This document shows positions 1 to 7,418 of a stretch of DNA of 9,708 nt, in pieces. A program made the translations under genes and the position numbers. Source of the stretch: an uncultured Dietzia sp. (GTDB lineage: Bacteria > Actinomycetota > Actinomycetes > Mycobacteriales > Mycobacteriaceae); assembly GCA_946570335.1 (NCBI GenBank), contig CAMNYG010000030.1, positions 1-9,708 of the forward strand, written 5' to 3'. Below the pieces are notes generated by a model. It was not told the origin of the DNA and did not search any database. It saw only the letters and a list, made by a program, of their open reading frames with translations. Numbering within the stretch: position 1 is the stretch's first letter; each line of letters begins with the position of its first letter.

Positions 1-708
1 GGCAGACTCCGCGCTGTGGACATGCAGGTCGGATGGCCGGGACGGCCCGCCACCACGGCAATCGACCTGGACCTGCACGCCGGAGCCCGGGTCGCGATCG
101 TGGGGGACAGCGGGAGCGGCAAGACCACGCTGCTGATGACACTGGCGGGTCTTCTCCCGGCCCGGGGCGGCGCGCTCACCCTCGACGGACACCCCCTCGA
201 CCACTTCGACCCGGGGCAGCTACGGCGCACGATCGGGTTCTTCGCGGAGGATGCCCACATGTTCGACGCCTCGGTTCTGGAGAACCTACGGGTCGCCCGT
301 GGGGACGTCACCGAGGCCGAGGCCCGTGCCGTGCTGGAGACGGTCGGGCTGGGAGAGTGGATCGACGGACTGCCCGACGGGGTGGACACGGTGCTGTCGG
401 CCGGCGCTCACACCGTGTCCGGTGGTCAACGCCGAAGGCTGTTACTGGCGCGCGCTCTGCTGTCACCTGCGCGGATTCTGTTGCTCGACGAACCCGCGGA
501 GCATCTCGACGACGCCGACTCCGCCGACCTGCAGAGTCGTCTCCTCGATCGGGATTCCGGTCTGGTCGCGCCGGACCGGACGGTTGTGCTGGTCACCCAC
601 CGTCTCCCGGACGGGGTGGTGCCGGACATCCGGGTCAAGGGGGCCTCGGGTCCGGTCGCCACGGCCGAGTCGCCGTCGTCCACCCCGGTTCCGGTTTCCC
701 GGGACTAA
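1..708 (+). CDS. cydC: CydC, ATP-binding C-terminal part (5' end outside window)
   Basis: This is the nucleotide-binding domain of an ABC exporter half-transporter. CydC pairs with CydD in the inner membrane; the CydDC exporter moves glutathione/cysteine and is needed to assemble cytochrome bd oxidase. The frame is open from base 1, so the membrane domain and true start lie upstream; 235 residues are visible. Seen in order: Walker A GDSGSGKTT (bases 103-129), a Q-loop region reading FFAEDAHMFDASVLENL, the ABC signature VSGGQRRR (415-438), Walker B ILLLDEP (475-495) and the H-loop VTHR (592-603). The EHLD wording after Walker B and the AEDAH wording favour CydC over CydD. The Q-loop glutamine position is Glu here. 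The last 25 or so residues are Pro/Ser/Thr-rich and probably a disordered tail. In actinobacteria cydC usually ends a cydABDC run, which fits its position upstream of an unrelated gene. Another ABC exporter of the same class cannot be fully excluded without the membrane half. Confidence 0.85.
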   Translation, partial: GRLRAVDMQVGWPGRPATTAIDLDLHAGARVAIVGDSGSGKTTLLMTLAGLLPARGGALTLDGHPLDHFDPGQLRRTIGFFAEDAHMFDASVLENLRVARGDVTEAEARAVLETVGLGEWIDGLPDGVDTVLSAGAHTVSGGQRRRLLLARALLSPARILLLDEPAEHLDDADSADLQSRLLDRDSGLVAPDRTVVLVTHRLPDGVVPDIRVKGASGPVATAESPSSTPVPVSRD

Positions 709-733
709 ATATAAAAACTTTGAGATAGTAGAT
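705..733. other. AT-rich spacer, possible promoter region
   Basis: About 29 bases around the cydC stop and just after it are mostly A and T (for example TAAATATAAAAACTTTGAGA), in sharp contrast to the GC-rich surroundings. It lies 45-75 bases upstream of the oxidoreductase start. Possible promoter pieces are TTGAGA at 720-725 (one mismatch to a -35 consensus) and GATAGT at 724-729 (a weak -10), but they overlap each other and no properly spaced pair is evident. The region may hold the promoter or a regulator site for the oxidoreductase gene; that is inference from composition and position only. Confidence 0.35.
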
Positions 734-765
734 GTGGTTCGGGGTCGGCCCGGATGAGTTCAGCA

Positions 766-771
766 GTGAGG
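766..771 (+). promoter_or_regulatory. Ribosome binding site of the oxidoreductase gene
   Basis: GTGAGG, containing the anti-16S core GAGG, ends 7 bases before the ATG at 779. This spacing is near ideal and fixes the start. It is the only complete gene in the window with a convincing Shine-Dalgarno sequence. Confidence 0.7.
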
Positions 772-778
772 TAGCGGT

Positions 779-3106
779 ATGCACCATTCAGCTCCCCGAG
801 AAGATTTCACCGACGCGAACATCAAGATCGGTGAGCGGGCCACGTGGGCGGTCGGTCTCCCGGCTATCGAGCACGCGATGCTCCCGTCCGAAGAGGAGAT
901 GGGGACGGCCCGGACCGCCAAGGTCTCGCTGACCATCAACCATAAGAAGGGCTTCGACTGCCCCAGCTGTGCTTGGGCGAATCCGGACCACAGTAAGCCG
1001 CTTGAGTTCTGTGAGAACGGCATCAAGTCCATCGTGTGGGAGTCCACGCCACTGACCATCCCGCGGGAGTTCTGGGCAGAGAATTCTCTGACCAGCATGC
1101 GAGCCAAGTCCGAGTACTGGCTCGGCAAGCAGGGGCGCATCGTGGAGCCGATGTACAAGGCGGCGGATTCGGACAACTACGTCCCTGTCAGCTGGGACGA
1201 GGCCTTCGACATCGCGTCGCGGCACCTTCGTTCCCTGAAATCTCCGAACGAGGCGGTCTTCTACACGAGTGGCCGCATCATGAACGAGCCGGCGTATCTC
1301 TATCAGTTGTTCGCGCGGGCCTTCGGGACCAACAACCTGCCGGACTGTTCGAACATGTGCCATGAGGCCACCGGAGCCGGGATGGCGCCGGCCATCGGTG
1401 TGGGCAAGTCGACGATCGCCTACGACGACTTCGGCAAGGCCGACCTGGTGATCGTCATGGGGCAGAATCCCGGGACCAACCATCCGCGGATGCTCAACGC
1501 TCTCGAGGACACCAAGGTCAACGGTGGCGCCATGGTCGCGGTCAACCCGCTCCCCGAGGCGTCGCTGATGCGCTACAAGAATCCGCAGCGGCCCAGTGGT
1601 CTCGTGGGCAAGGGCACGAAGCTCGCAGACGAGTTCCTCCAGATCCGGATCGGCGGCGACCAGCACCTGATCCAGGCGGTGGCCAAGCGCGTACTGCTCG
1701 CCGAGGAGGCGGCACCCGGAACGGTGCTCGACCACGAATTCCTCGACACCTACTGCGAGGGGTTCCAGGAGTATCGGGAGCACATCCTCGCAACGGACGA
1801 CCAGGAGGCCCTCGACGCGACCGGTCTGACGGCGGAGCAGATCGATTCGTTGGCGGATCGCTACATCAAGTCGGACGCCACGATCATCACCTGGTGCCTG
1901 GGAATCACCCAGCACAAGACCGGTGTCGCCACGATCGCCGAGATCATGAACCTGTTGATGCTGCGGGGCAACATCGGCAAGCCCGGCGCCGGGGCCTCAC
2001 CGATCCGCGGTCACAGCAATGTTCAGGGCGACCGGACGATGGGCGTCTGGGAGCAGATGCCGGACTGGTTCCTCGACGCCGTCGCCGATGAGTTCGGTTT
2101 CGAGCCGCCTCGTGACCACGGCTTGGATACGGTGGCCAGCATGAACGCCGTCGAGCGCGGTGAGGTGAAGGTCATGATGTCGATGGCCGGCAACATCGTC
2201 GGAGCGATCTCGGATTCCGCACGTGCGGACGAGGGGATCGCCCGGGCCGATCTGACGATCCAGGTCTCCACCAAGCTCAATCGTTCCCACATCGTCACCG
2301 GTCGGGAGGCGTTGATCCTGCCGGTTCTCGGTCGCACCGAGAAGGATGTTCAGAACGGGCTCTTGCAGTACGTCACCGCTGAGGACACGGTGTGCCGCAT
2401 CAACTCGAGCCGCGGCGAGCTCGACCCTGTCGCTCCCGGTCTGCTTTCCGATGTGTCGGTGATCTGCCGATTGGCGGAGCGCGTGTTGGAGGGGCGGGGA
2501 TTGAATATCGATTGGAGGGGCTTCGAACGACACTACGACACGATCCGGGATTCGATCGCTCGTGTGGTTCCCGGTTTTGAGGACTTCAACAGGCGGATGG
2601 AGGAGGAGACCACTTTCGTGTTGCCCCACGGGCCGCGCGACAGTCGCACGTTCCCGACCGCTACCGGCAAGGCTCAGCTGACCGTCCATCACGCCGAATA
2701 CATGCGTGTCCCGGAGGGCCGGTTGATCCTGCAGACCATGCGGGCGCACGATCAGCACAACACCACCATCTACAGCCTGAACGACAGGTACCGGGGTATT
2801 TCAAACGGTCGCTTCGTGGTGTTCGTCAATCCCGATGACCTGGCCGAGTTGGGTTTGCGCGACGGCCAGATCGTCGACATCTTCAGCGAGTGGCCGGGGC
2901 GGCCGGACAAGGTGCTCCGTGGGTACCGGGTCGTGTCGTATCCCTCGGCGCGTGGGTGCGCCGCCCTGTACTTCCCAGAGGGCAACGAACTCATCCACCG
3001 CGAGGCTGTGGCCGACGTCTGCAACACCCCCACGTCGAAGCAGATCATCGTCCGTATCGAACCGGGGACGACCCCCGTCGCCACCGGGCGGCCGGTCGCG
3101 AAGTAG
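779..3106 (+). CDS. FdhF/YdeP-family molybdopterin-dependent oxidoreductase
   Basis: A 775-residue protein of the molybdopterin (bis-MGD) oxidoreductase superfamily, resembling the formate-dehydrogenase-alpha-like YdeP group, and near the usual length for it. There is no signal peptide, so it is probably cytoplasmic. N-terminal cysteines are C61, C64 and C78 (FDCPSCAWANPD, then EFCENG), a pattern with three rather than the four cysteines of classical formate dehydrogenases. The catalytic domain starts near residue 115. C194-H195 (SNMCHE) sits where formate dehydrogenases carry Sec/Cys-His, so C194 is the likely Mo ligand. Further family segments are VIVMGQNPGTNHPR, MLRGNIGKPGAGASPIRGHSN and the C-terminal cofactor-binding domain from about residue 649. 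E. coli YdeP is linked to acid resistance, but the substrate of the family is not established, so formate dehydrogenase should not be assumed. No electron-transfer subunit, fdhD or cofactor gene lies nearby. The stop TAG is followed directly by a second TAG. Confidence 0.88.
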   Translation: MHHSAPREDFTDANIKIGERATWAVGLPAIEHAMLPSEEEMGTARTAKVSLTINHKKGFDCPSCAWANPDHSKPLEFCENGIKSIVWESTPLTIPREFWAENSLTSMRAKSEYWLGKQGRIVEPMYKAADSDNYVPVSWDEAFDIASRHLRSLKSPNEAVFYTSGRIMNEPAYLYQLFARAFGTNNLPDCSNMCHEATGAGMAPAIGVGKSTIAYDDFGKADLVIVMGQNPGTNHPRMLNALEDTKVNGGAMVAVNPLPEASLMRYKNPQRPSGLVGKGTKLADEFLQIRIGGDQHLIQAVAKRVLLAEEAAPGTVLDHEFLDTYCEGFQEYREHILATDDQEALDATGLTAEQIDSLADRYIKSDATIITWCLGITQHKTGVATIAEIMNLLMLRGNIGKPGAGASPIRGHSNVQGDRTMGVWEQMPDWFLDAVADEFGFEPPRDHGLDTVASMNAVERGEVKVMMSMAGNIVGAISDSARADEGIARADLTIQVSTKLNRSHIVTGREALILPVLGRTEKDVQNGLLQYVTAEDTVCRINSSRGELDPVAPGLLSDVSVICRLAERVLEGRGLNIDWRGFERHYDTIRDSIARVVPGFEDFNRRMEEETTFVLPHGPRDSRTFPTATGKAQLTVHHAEYMRVPEGRLILQTMRAHDQHNTTIYSLNDRYRGISNGRFVVFVNPDDLAELGLRDGQIVDIFSEWPGRPDKVLRGYRVVSYPSARGCAALYFPEGNELIHREAVADVCNTPTSKQIIVRIEPGTTPVATGRPVAK

Positions 3107-3186
3107 TAGTCCGGCGCCTTCGTGTCCTCCTGATCGGGTTCAGAAAGGGGGCGGGACGCCGTATGCCGGGTGTGCGACGAGGGGTC
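3107..3186. other. Convergent intergenic gap between oxidoreductase gene and pgi
   Basis: Two genes converge on these 80 bases, so transcription should end here in both directions. I see no convincing intrinsic terminator. The best candidate is a 4-bp stem (GGCG, loop of three, CGCC at 3150-3160) which on the minus strand is followed by CCCTTTCT; this is too weak to call. Rho-dependent or unstructured termination, common in actinobacteria, is plausible. Confidence 0.4.
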
Positions 3187-4833
3187 TCAGCGCCGCCCGC
3201 GGGCTTCGCGGTAGACCTCCACCAGTGAGTCGGTGGACGAGTCGAAGGCCGGATCGGGGTGCGTCTCGGCGGTCAGGGCCGACAGCAGCATGCCAGCCTG
3301 CTGTTTGCCCAGCTCGACGCCCCACTGGTCGAACGCGTTGATCCCCAGGATCGCGGCCTGGGAGAAGACGACGTGCTCGTAGAGTGCGATCAGCTGACCG
3401 AGCACGCCGGGGGAGAGCGACGGCGCGAGGATGGTGGTGCTGGGCCGATTGCCGGGCATGACCTTGTGCGGGGCCAGTGCGGGATCGACGCCGTCGGCGA
3501 TGACCTCCTGCTCTGTCTTGCCGAACGCCAACACCCGAGACTGCGCGAACATGTTGGCCATGAGCAGATCGTGCATCGAGCCGGTGCCGTCGGCGGTCGC
3601 CAGGTCCGCGCCCGGGCGGGCGACGCCGATGAAGTCGACCGGCACGAGTTGTGTGCCCTGGTGGAGCAGCTGGAAGAAGGCGTGCTGCCCGTTGGTGCCG
3701 GGTTCGCCCCAGTAGATCTCGCCGGTGGGGTAGGAGACGTCTGTGCCGTCGAGCCGTACCGACTTCCCGAGAGACTCCATGGTGAGCTGCTGCAGGTACG
3801 CCGGGAACCGTGACAGGTCCTGGACGTAGGGGATCACGGCCTTCGACTGGGCGCCGAGGAAGCACGTGTACCAGATGCCCAGCAGAGCCATGAGGACCGG
3901 CGCGTTGTGCTCCGGGGACTCGCTCGCGAAGTGCAGGTCCATGGTGTGGAAACCCTCGAGGAGCTCGATGAACGCCGGCGGCCCCACCGTGAGCATCACC
4001 GACAGGCCGATGGCCGAGGACACCGAGTAGCGTCCGCCGACCCAGTCCCAGAACTCGAACATGTGGTCCGCGTCGATCCCGAACTCCGCGACCTCGTCCG
4101 CCGCGGTGGAGACGGCCACGAAGTGCGAGGCGATCGCACTCTCCGAGCCGAGTGCGTCGATGAAGTGCCGCCGCGCCGCGTGCGCGTTGGCCATGGTCTC
4201 CTGCGTGGTGAATGTCTTGGAGGCGACCACGACCAGCGTGGTGGCGGGATCCACGCGCGCGAGGGTCGCCGTGAGGTCGGCCGGATCGACGTTGGAGACG
4301 TAGTGGGCGCGGATGCCGTCGGTCTGGAGCTGGCGCAGGGCCTTGTCGACCATCACCGGGCCCAGGTCGGAACCGCCGATGCCGATGTTGATCACCGTGT
4401 CGATGCGCTGGCCGGTGTGGCCGCGCCAGTCACCGGAGCGCACGCGGTCGGCGAAGGCGGTCATGCGGGACAGCACCGAGTGGACGTCCGAGACCACGTC
4501 CTGGGTGTCGACGACGAGGTCGGCATCGGCCGGAAGGCGAAGCGCCGTATGGAGGACCGGTCGATCCTCCGTCGTATTGATGTGGTCCCCGCGGAACATC
4601 GCGGCCCGCTGCGCCGGCAACCGGGCGGTCTCGGTCAGGTCGATAAGGGCTCTCAGGATCTCGTCGGTGACGAGATTCTTTGACAGGTCGATATGCAGGT
4701 CACCAGCGGTGATCGACATCCGGCGACCACGATCGGGATCGTCGGCGAACAGCTCCCGCAGCGACACGTCGCCGATGGAGGAAACCAGTTCCTCTACAGC
4801 TGTCCACTGGTTGGTCGTGCTGATGTCCGTCAT
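3187..4833 (-). CDS. pgi: Glucose-6-phosphate isomerase
   Basis: Interconverts glucose 6-phosphate and fructose 6-phosphate in the cytoplasm, the second step of glycolysis and a step of gluconeogenesis. The 548-residue product is about the usual bacterial length and closely resembles the mycobacterial enzyme. Seen: the sugar-phosphate-binding part [15 protein letters not shown] (residues 148-161) and [10 protein letters not shown] (204-213), the family signature WDWVGGRYS (262-270), and the second signature [14 protein letters not shown] (497-510). Catalytic residues by comparison with the E. coli enzyme are Glu353 (in TMES), His384 (in NGQHAF) and Lys510. The frame stays open far upstream, through the opposite DUF5701 gene, but family similarity begins at this ATG (MTDIS), which also sits 7 bases after a TAACCT box. 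No Shine-Dalgarno is present, fitting a leaderless mRNA. It is divergent from the DUF5701 gene and convergent with the oxidoreductase gene, so it is probably transcribed alone. Confidence 0.97.
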   Translation of the reverse strand: MTDISTTNQWTAVEELVSSIGDVSLRELFADDPDRGRRMSITAGDLHIDLSKNLVTDEILRALIDLTETARLPAQRAAMFRGDHINTTEDRPVLHTALRLPADADLVVDTQDVVSDVHSVLSRMTAFADRVRSGDWRGHTGQRIDTVINIGIGGSDLGPVMVDKALRQLQTDGIRAHYVSNVDPADLTATLARVDPATTLVVVASKTFTTQETMANAHAARRHFIDALGSESAIASHFVAVSTAADEVAEFGIDADHMFEFWDWVGGRYSVSSAIGLSVMLTVGPPAFIELLEGFHTMDLHFASESPEHNAPVLMALLGIWYTCFLGAQSKAVIPYVQDLSRFPAYLQQLTMESLGKSVRLDGTDVSYPTGEIYWGEPGTNGQHAFFQLLHQGTQLVPVDFIGVARPGADLATADGTGSMHDLLMANMFAQSRVLAFGKTEQEVIADGVDPALAPHKVMPGNRPSTTILAPSLSPGVLGQLIALYEHVVFSQAAILGINAFDQWGVELGKQQAGMLLSALTAETHPDPAFDSSTDSLVEVYREARGRR

Positions 4834-4840
4834 GGCTTCG

Positions 4841-4846
4841 AGGTTA
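4841..4846 (-). promoter_or_regulatory. Probable -10 box of pgi (leaderless)
   Basis: On the minus strand TAACCT fits the actinobacterial -10 pattern TANNNT. It ends exactly 7 bases before the pgi ATG, so the expected transcription start is the A of the ATG. No clear -35 element is seen, which is common in this group. Confidence 0.5.
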
Positions 4847-4884
4847 GTCGGGAATGTCGGGGAGGGCCCGCGTGTTCCCACGAC

Positions 4885-5586
4885 GTGGCCCCTCCAACTC
4901 ATCCCGAAGACCTGACGTCCCAATCCGGAGCCCGGCAGGCCGGCCCCCCGGCCTCCACGGCTCTGCCCACCGTCGGAACGCAGGCCGAGCGACTCGTCCA
5001 ACTCGGTGTGCCGGAACTCGCCGGGATCACCGCCGACCGACTGCGCGACCTGGCGGCGGAACTTCCCACCGGACCGGGCCTGCTGGCCGTTGATCCGACG
5101 CTCGTACCGACTGCCTTGCTGGCCGAACTCATGAGTCGCGACGGGAAGGCCGGCTTCGTCGTCGTCGACATGACCGACCTGGCGGAGTTCACACCCACCG
5201 ACGACATCCACGTACCCGACGCCCCGCTCTACCTCGTCGACGACGTGACCCGCGGCGACGACATGCTCGGGTGGACCCCCACCGACGCCCATCCCGAGCT
5301 GACCGCACGCGGCCGGACGCCGCTGACCATCTCCGAGGGCGTGAGCTGGCTCCTTCAACAGCCCGGGCAGCTCGAGTCCGGAGCGTGCTTCATGTGCATC
5401 GGCTCCCGCAAGCGCAAGCTCACCGGCGGCCTCGACCCTCGGACCCCCGCACTGTGGATCAGCGGTGGTACCGGACGCGACGGCCGGGCGAACAAGGGTG
5501 CGCCCAAGCTGGGCTGGTGTTGGGCCGGCAATCATCACACGTGGCTCGGGATCGCCTCCGCCTCGGGACGGCGCGGACCCGACTGA
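4885..5586 (+). CDS. DUF5701-type protein of unknown function
   Basis: A predicted 233-residue soluble protein with no signal peptide or membrane segment. I recognise it as like the actinobacterial DUF5701 family, whose function is unknown. Conserved-looking parts, numbered from the GTG at 4885: [15 protein letters not shown] (33-47), [16 protein letters not shown] (111-126), [17 protein letters not shown] (144-160), [11 protein letters not shown] (168-178), PALWISGG (188-195) and [17 protein letters not shown] (206-222). The C-terminal half is rich in Gly, Trp, Cys and His, but I see no textbook catalytic or zinc motif. The start is uncertain: the open frame extends upstream into pgi on the other strand, no in-frame ATG lies near the family region, and the GTG at 4885 has its nearest purine-rich stretch (GGAGGG, 4861-4866) 18 bases away. 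The first 30 or so residues look non-conserved. The gene is divergent from pgi (51 bp) and convergent with the chorismate mutase gene (30 bp). Confidence 0.75.
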   Translation: MAPPTHPEDLTSQSGARQAGPPASTALPTVGTQAERLVQLGVPELAGITADRLRDLAAELPTGPGLLAVDPTLVPTALLAELMSRDGKAGFVVVDMTDLAEFTPTDDIHVPDAPLYLVDDVTRGDDMLGWTPTDAHPELTARGRTPLTISEGVSWLLQQPGQLESGACFMCIGSRKRKLTGGLDPRTPALWISGGTGRDGRANKGAPKLGWCWAGNHHTWLGIASASGRRGPD

Positions 5587-5616
5587 AGGCGGGGGGCGGC
5601 GTCACCGTGGGTGGCG

Positions 5617-5898
5617 CTACTGCCCGAGCCGACCGCGTCCCAGTCGCAGCAGCATCCCGGCGAGCGTCTGCCCCTCCTGGCCGAGGGCGGAGAACCGCTC
5701 GTAGACCTTGAGTTCCCGCGTGTGGACCAGCTTGGTGCCGCCCGACTGCATCCGGGTGCGGCCGATGCGCCTGGAGATCTCGCTGCGACGCTGGATCGCC
5801 TCGAGGATCTGCGCGTCCAACCGGTCGATCTCCAGACGCAGTTCCTGGATCTCGGCCTCGGAGAGGGGGTCGTCGGTGCCGGCGGGGTCGGTGCTCAT
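5617..5898 (-). CDS. Chorismate mutase, AroQ type (intracellular MtCM-like)
   Basis: Converts chorismate to prephenate, the branch step to phenylalanine and tyrosine, in the cytoplasm. The 93-residue all-helical product matches the AroQ-delta type of M. tuberculosis Rv0948c. Expected active-site residues are present: Arg21, Arg38, Arg49, Arg61 and Glu62, aligning with MtCM Arg18, Arg35, Arg46, Arg58 and Glu59. The segments LREIDRLD-like helix 1 (residues 20-28), SGGTKLVHTRELKV (52-65) and the C-terminal LRLGRGRLGQ (84-93) are characteristic. MtCM alone is a poor enzyme and is activated by binding DAHP synthase through its C-terminal tail; the matching tail suggests the same partnership here, with an encoded partner outside the window. 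The final residue is Gln where MtCM has His. The start ATG at 5898 follows a GATAAT box by 7 bases and has no Shine-Dalgarno, suggesting a leaderless mRNA. The open frame further upstream reads into agcS on the other strand and is not part of the protein. Confidence 0.95.
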   Translation of the reverse strand: MSTDPAGTDDPLSEAEIQELRLEIDRLDAQILEAIQRRSEISRRIGRTRMQSGGTKLVHTRELKVYERFSALGQEGQTLAGMLLRLGRGRLGQ

Positions 5899-5905
5899 GG
5901 GAGGA

Positions 5906-5911
5906 ATTATC
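5906..5911 (-). promoter_or_regulatory. Probable -10 box of the chorismate mutase gene (leaderless)
   Basis: On the minus strand GATAAT matches TATAAT in five of six positions and ends 7 bases before the ATG at 5898, so transcription should begin at the A of the start codon. The seven bases between are TCCTCCC, which cannot serve as a ribosome binding site. Confidence 0.6.
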
Positions 5912-5943
5912 CCACTGCGCCCCGAGACCGGTGCGGGTGCGTC

Positions 5944-5949
5944 TAGTGT
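5944..5949 (+). promoter_or_regulatory. Probable -10 box of agcS (leaderless)
   Basis: TAGTGT is a TANNNT -10 box. Six bases (TCCCCC) separate it from the GTG start at 5956, so the first base of the GTG is a suitable transcription start. There is no Shine-Dalgarno sequence. It lies 32 bases from the oppositely directed chorismate mutase box. Confidence 0.55.
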
Positions 5950-5955
5950 TCCCCC

Positions 5956-7380
5956 GTGGAGAATTTCAACACGCTCCTCGCCGACATCGGATCGGTGATC
6001 TGGGGCCCCTTCGTCCTCATCCCGCTGCTGCTCGGCACGGGCCTGTTCCTCACGGTGCGTCTGCGGATGCTGCAGTTTCGCAAACTGGGCCCCGCACTGC
6101 GATTGGCCCTGATCAAACGTAAGGACGACGGCGGAGCCGGCGACATCTCCCAGTACCAGGCGCTCACCACCGCGCTCGCCGCGACCGTCGGCGTGGGCAA
6201 CATCGTCGGCGTGGCCACGGCGATAGCTCTGGGCGGCCCAGGCGCGCTGTTCTGGATGTGGATCACCGCGCTGCTGGGCATGGCGTCCAAGTACTCCGAG
6301 GCATTTCTCGGCGTGCGCTACCGGGTCACCGACGCGCGCGGCGAACAGTCCGGCGGTCCGCAGTACTACCTGCACCGCGGTTTCACGGAGGTCTTCGGTC
6401 GCACCGGAGGGCGGATCGGACTGGTCATGTCAATCGTGTTCGCGGTGTTCGCCGTGCTGGCCAGCTTCGGCATCGGCAACATGACGCAGGGCAACGCCGT
6501 GGCCACCCAGATGGAGAACTCGTTCGGGGTTCCCCACATCACCACCGGCATCATCCTGTTCGTTCTCACCGGTGCGGTGCTGCTCGGAGGCATCAGGTCG
6601 ATCGGCCGTGTCACCGCGGGATTCGTACCGCTGATGATCCTGCTGTACGTCGTCGGCGGCATGGTCGTGCTGGTGGTCAACGCCGACCAGATCCCCGGCG
6701 CGTTCGGCCAGATCTTCTCCGACGCCTTCACCGGCACCTCCGCGGTGGGCGGTTTCGCCGGCTCGGCCATCCTGTACGCCATCCAGATGGGCGTCGCGCG
6801 CGGCATCTTCTCCAACGAGTCCGGCATGGGTTCTGCGGCGATCGCGGCCGCCGCCGCCAAGACCTCCCACCCCACCCGGCAGGGGCTCGTGTCGATGACG
6901 CAGACCTTCATCGACACGATCATCGTGGTGACCTTCACCGGACTCGTGCTGGTCACCTCCGGAACGTGGCAGGAGGGCGGGGATCGTGCGGGCACCATGA
7001 CCGCCGACGCGTTCGCCGGGGCGATGCCCGACGGCGACAAGCTGGTGGCGGTGTCCATCGCGTTCTTCGCCTTCTCCACCATCCTCGGCTGGTCCTACTA
7101 CGGTGAGCGCTGCATGGAGCGGCTCGTCGGCGCCCGCGGCGTGATCCCGTACCGGATGGTCTTCACCTGCGTGGTGTTCATCGGTGCGGTCACCGAGCTC
7201 GAGGTGGTGTGGAACTTCGCCGACGTGATGAACGGGCTCATGGCGATCCCGAACCTCATCGGCCTGCTGCTGCTGTCCGGGCTGATCGTGCGGGAGACGC
7301 GCCGGTACCTCGACAATGATCCGAGACTGACCGCCACCGCCGCGCAGGTGGAAGAGTTCATGGAGACCGGTCGACGATGA
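5956..7380 (+). CDS. agcS: Sodium:alanine/glycine symporter, AGCS family
   Basis: A polytopic inner-membrane protein that takes up alanine and/or glycine with sodium ions (family knowledge; the exact substrate cannot be read from sequence). The 474 residues are typical for the AGCS family and show about ten to eleven hydrophobic segments, for example near residues 18-36, 97-117, 155-174, 196-213, 222-241, 319-336, 365-381, 402-414 and 432-445. Family motifs are QALTTALAATVGVGNIVGVA (67-86), the helix-breaking ALGGPGALFWMW (91-102), MGVARGIFSNESGMGSAA (278-295) and STILGWSYYGE (374-384). The C-terminus is a short charged cytoplasmic tail. The GTG start is preferred because the protein similarity begins at once (MENFNTLLADIGSVIWGP) and it sits just after a -10 box. 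It is divergent from the chorismate mutase gene and ends 38 bases before pcrA, which has its own likely promoter, although read-through is possible. Confidence 0.95.
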   Translation: MENFNTLLADIGSVIWGPFVLIPLLLGTGLFLTVRLRMLQFRKLGPALRLALIKRKDDGGAGDISQYQALTTALAATVGVGNIVGVATAIALGGPGALFWMWITALLGMASKYSEAFLGVRYRVTDARGEQSGGPQYYLHRGFTEVFGRTGGRIGLVMSIVFAVFAVLASFGIGNMTQGNAVATQMENSFGVPHITTGIILFVLTGAVLLGGIRSIGRVTAGFVPLMILLYVVGGMVVLVVNADQIPGAFGQIFSDAFTGTSAVGGFAGSAILYAIQMGVARGIFSNESGMGSAAIAAAAAKTSHPTRQGLVSMTQTFIDTIIVVTFTGLVLVTSGTWQEGGDRAGTMTADAFAGAMPDGDKLVAVSIAFFAFSTILGWSYYGERCMERLVGARGVIPYRMVFTCVVFIGAVTELEVVWNFADVMNGLMAIPNLIGLLLLSGLIVRETRRYLDNDPRLTATAAQVEEFMETGRR

Positions 7381-7403
7381 GGCCCGGTGTCGGATCCGCT
7401 GGG

Positions 7404-7409
7404 TAGATT
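7404..7409 (+). promoter_or_regulatory. Probable -10 box of pcrA
   Basis: TAGATT fits TANNNT and lies 9 bases before the ATG at 7419, giving a transcript with no leader or one of about two to three bases. There is no Shine-Dalgarno sequence in the 38-bp gap after agcS. The spacing is slightly longer than for the other three boxes, so the call is weaker. Confidence 0.45.
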
Positions 7410-7418
7410 GGACCCACG

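Noticed and set aside
689..704. A small hairpin (TTCCGG, loop TTTC, CCGGGA) at the end of cydC, before the AT-rich spacer, as a terminator.
   Set aside because: The stem is only 6 bp including a wobble pair, lies within the coding sequence, and is followed by A-rich rather than T-rich sequence on the + strand.
779..3106. Calling the molybdopterin enzyme a formate dehydrogenase.
   Set aside because: Although it shares the Cys-His active-site pair, the cysteine pattern and overall wording fit the YdeP-like group, whose substrate is not established, and no Fdh partner genes are present.
3150..3160. A GGCG/CGCC stem in the convergent gap as a terminator for pgi.
   Set aside because: A 4-bp stem with a three-base loop and a weak CCCTTTCT tail is expected by chance in such GC-rich sequence.
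4834..5538. The pgi frame stays open far upstream on the minus strand, which would allow a 783-residue product.
   Set aside because: The extra 235 residues are antisense to the DUF5701 gene, resemble no isomerase extension, and the ATG at 4833 matches the family start and the -10 box. Long open antisense frames are usual in GC-rich DNA.
5899..6375. The chorismate mutase frame is open upstream to 6375 on the minus strand.
   Set aside because: This part is antisense to the start of agcS and low in recognisable structure; the known mutases start near the ATG at 5898.
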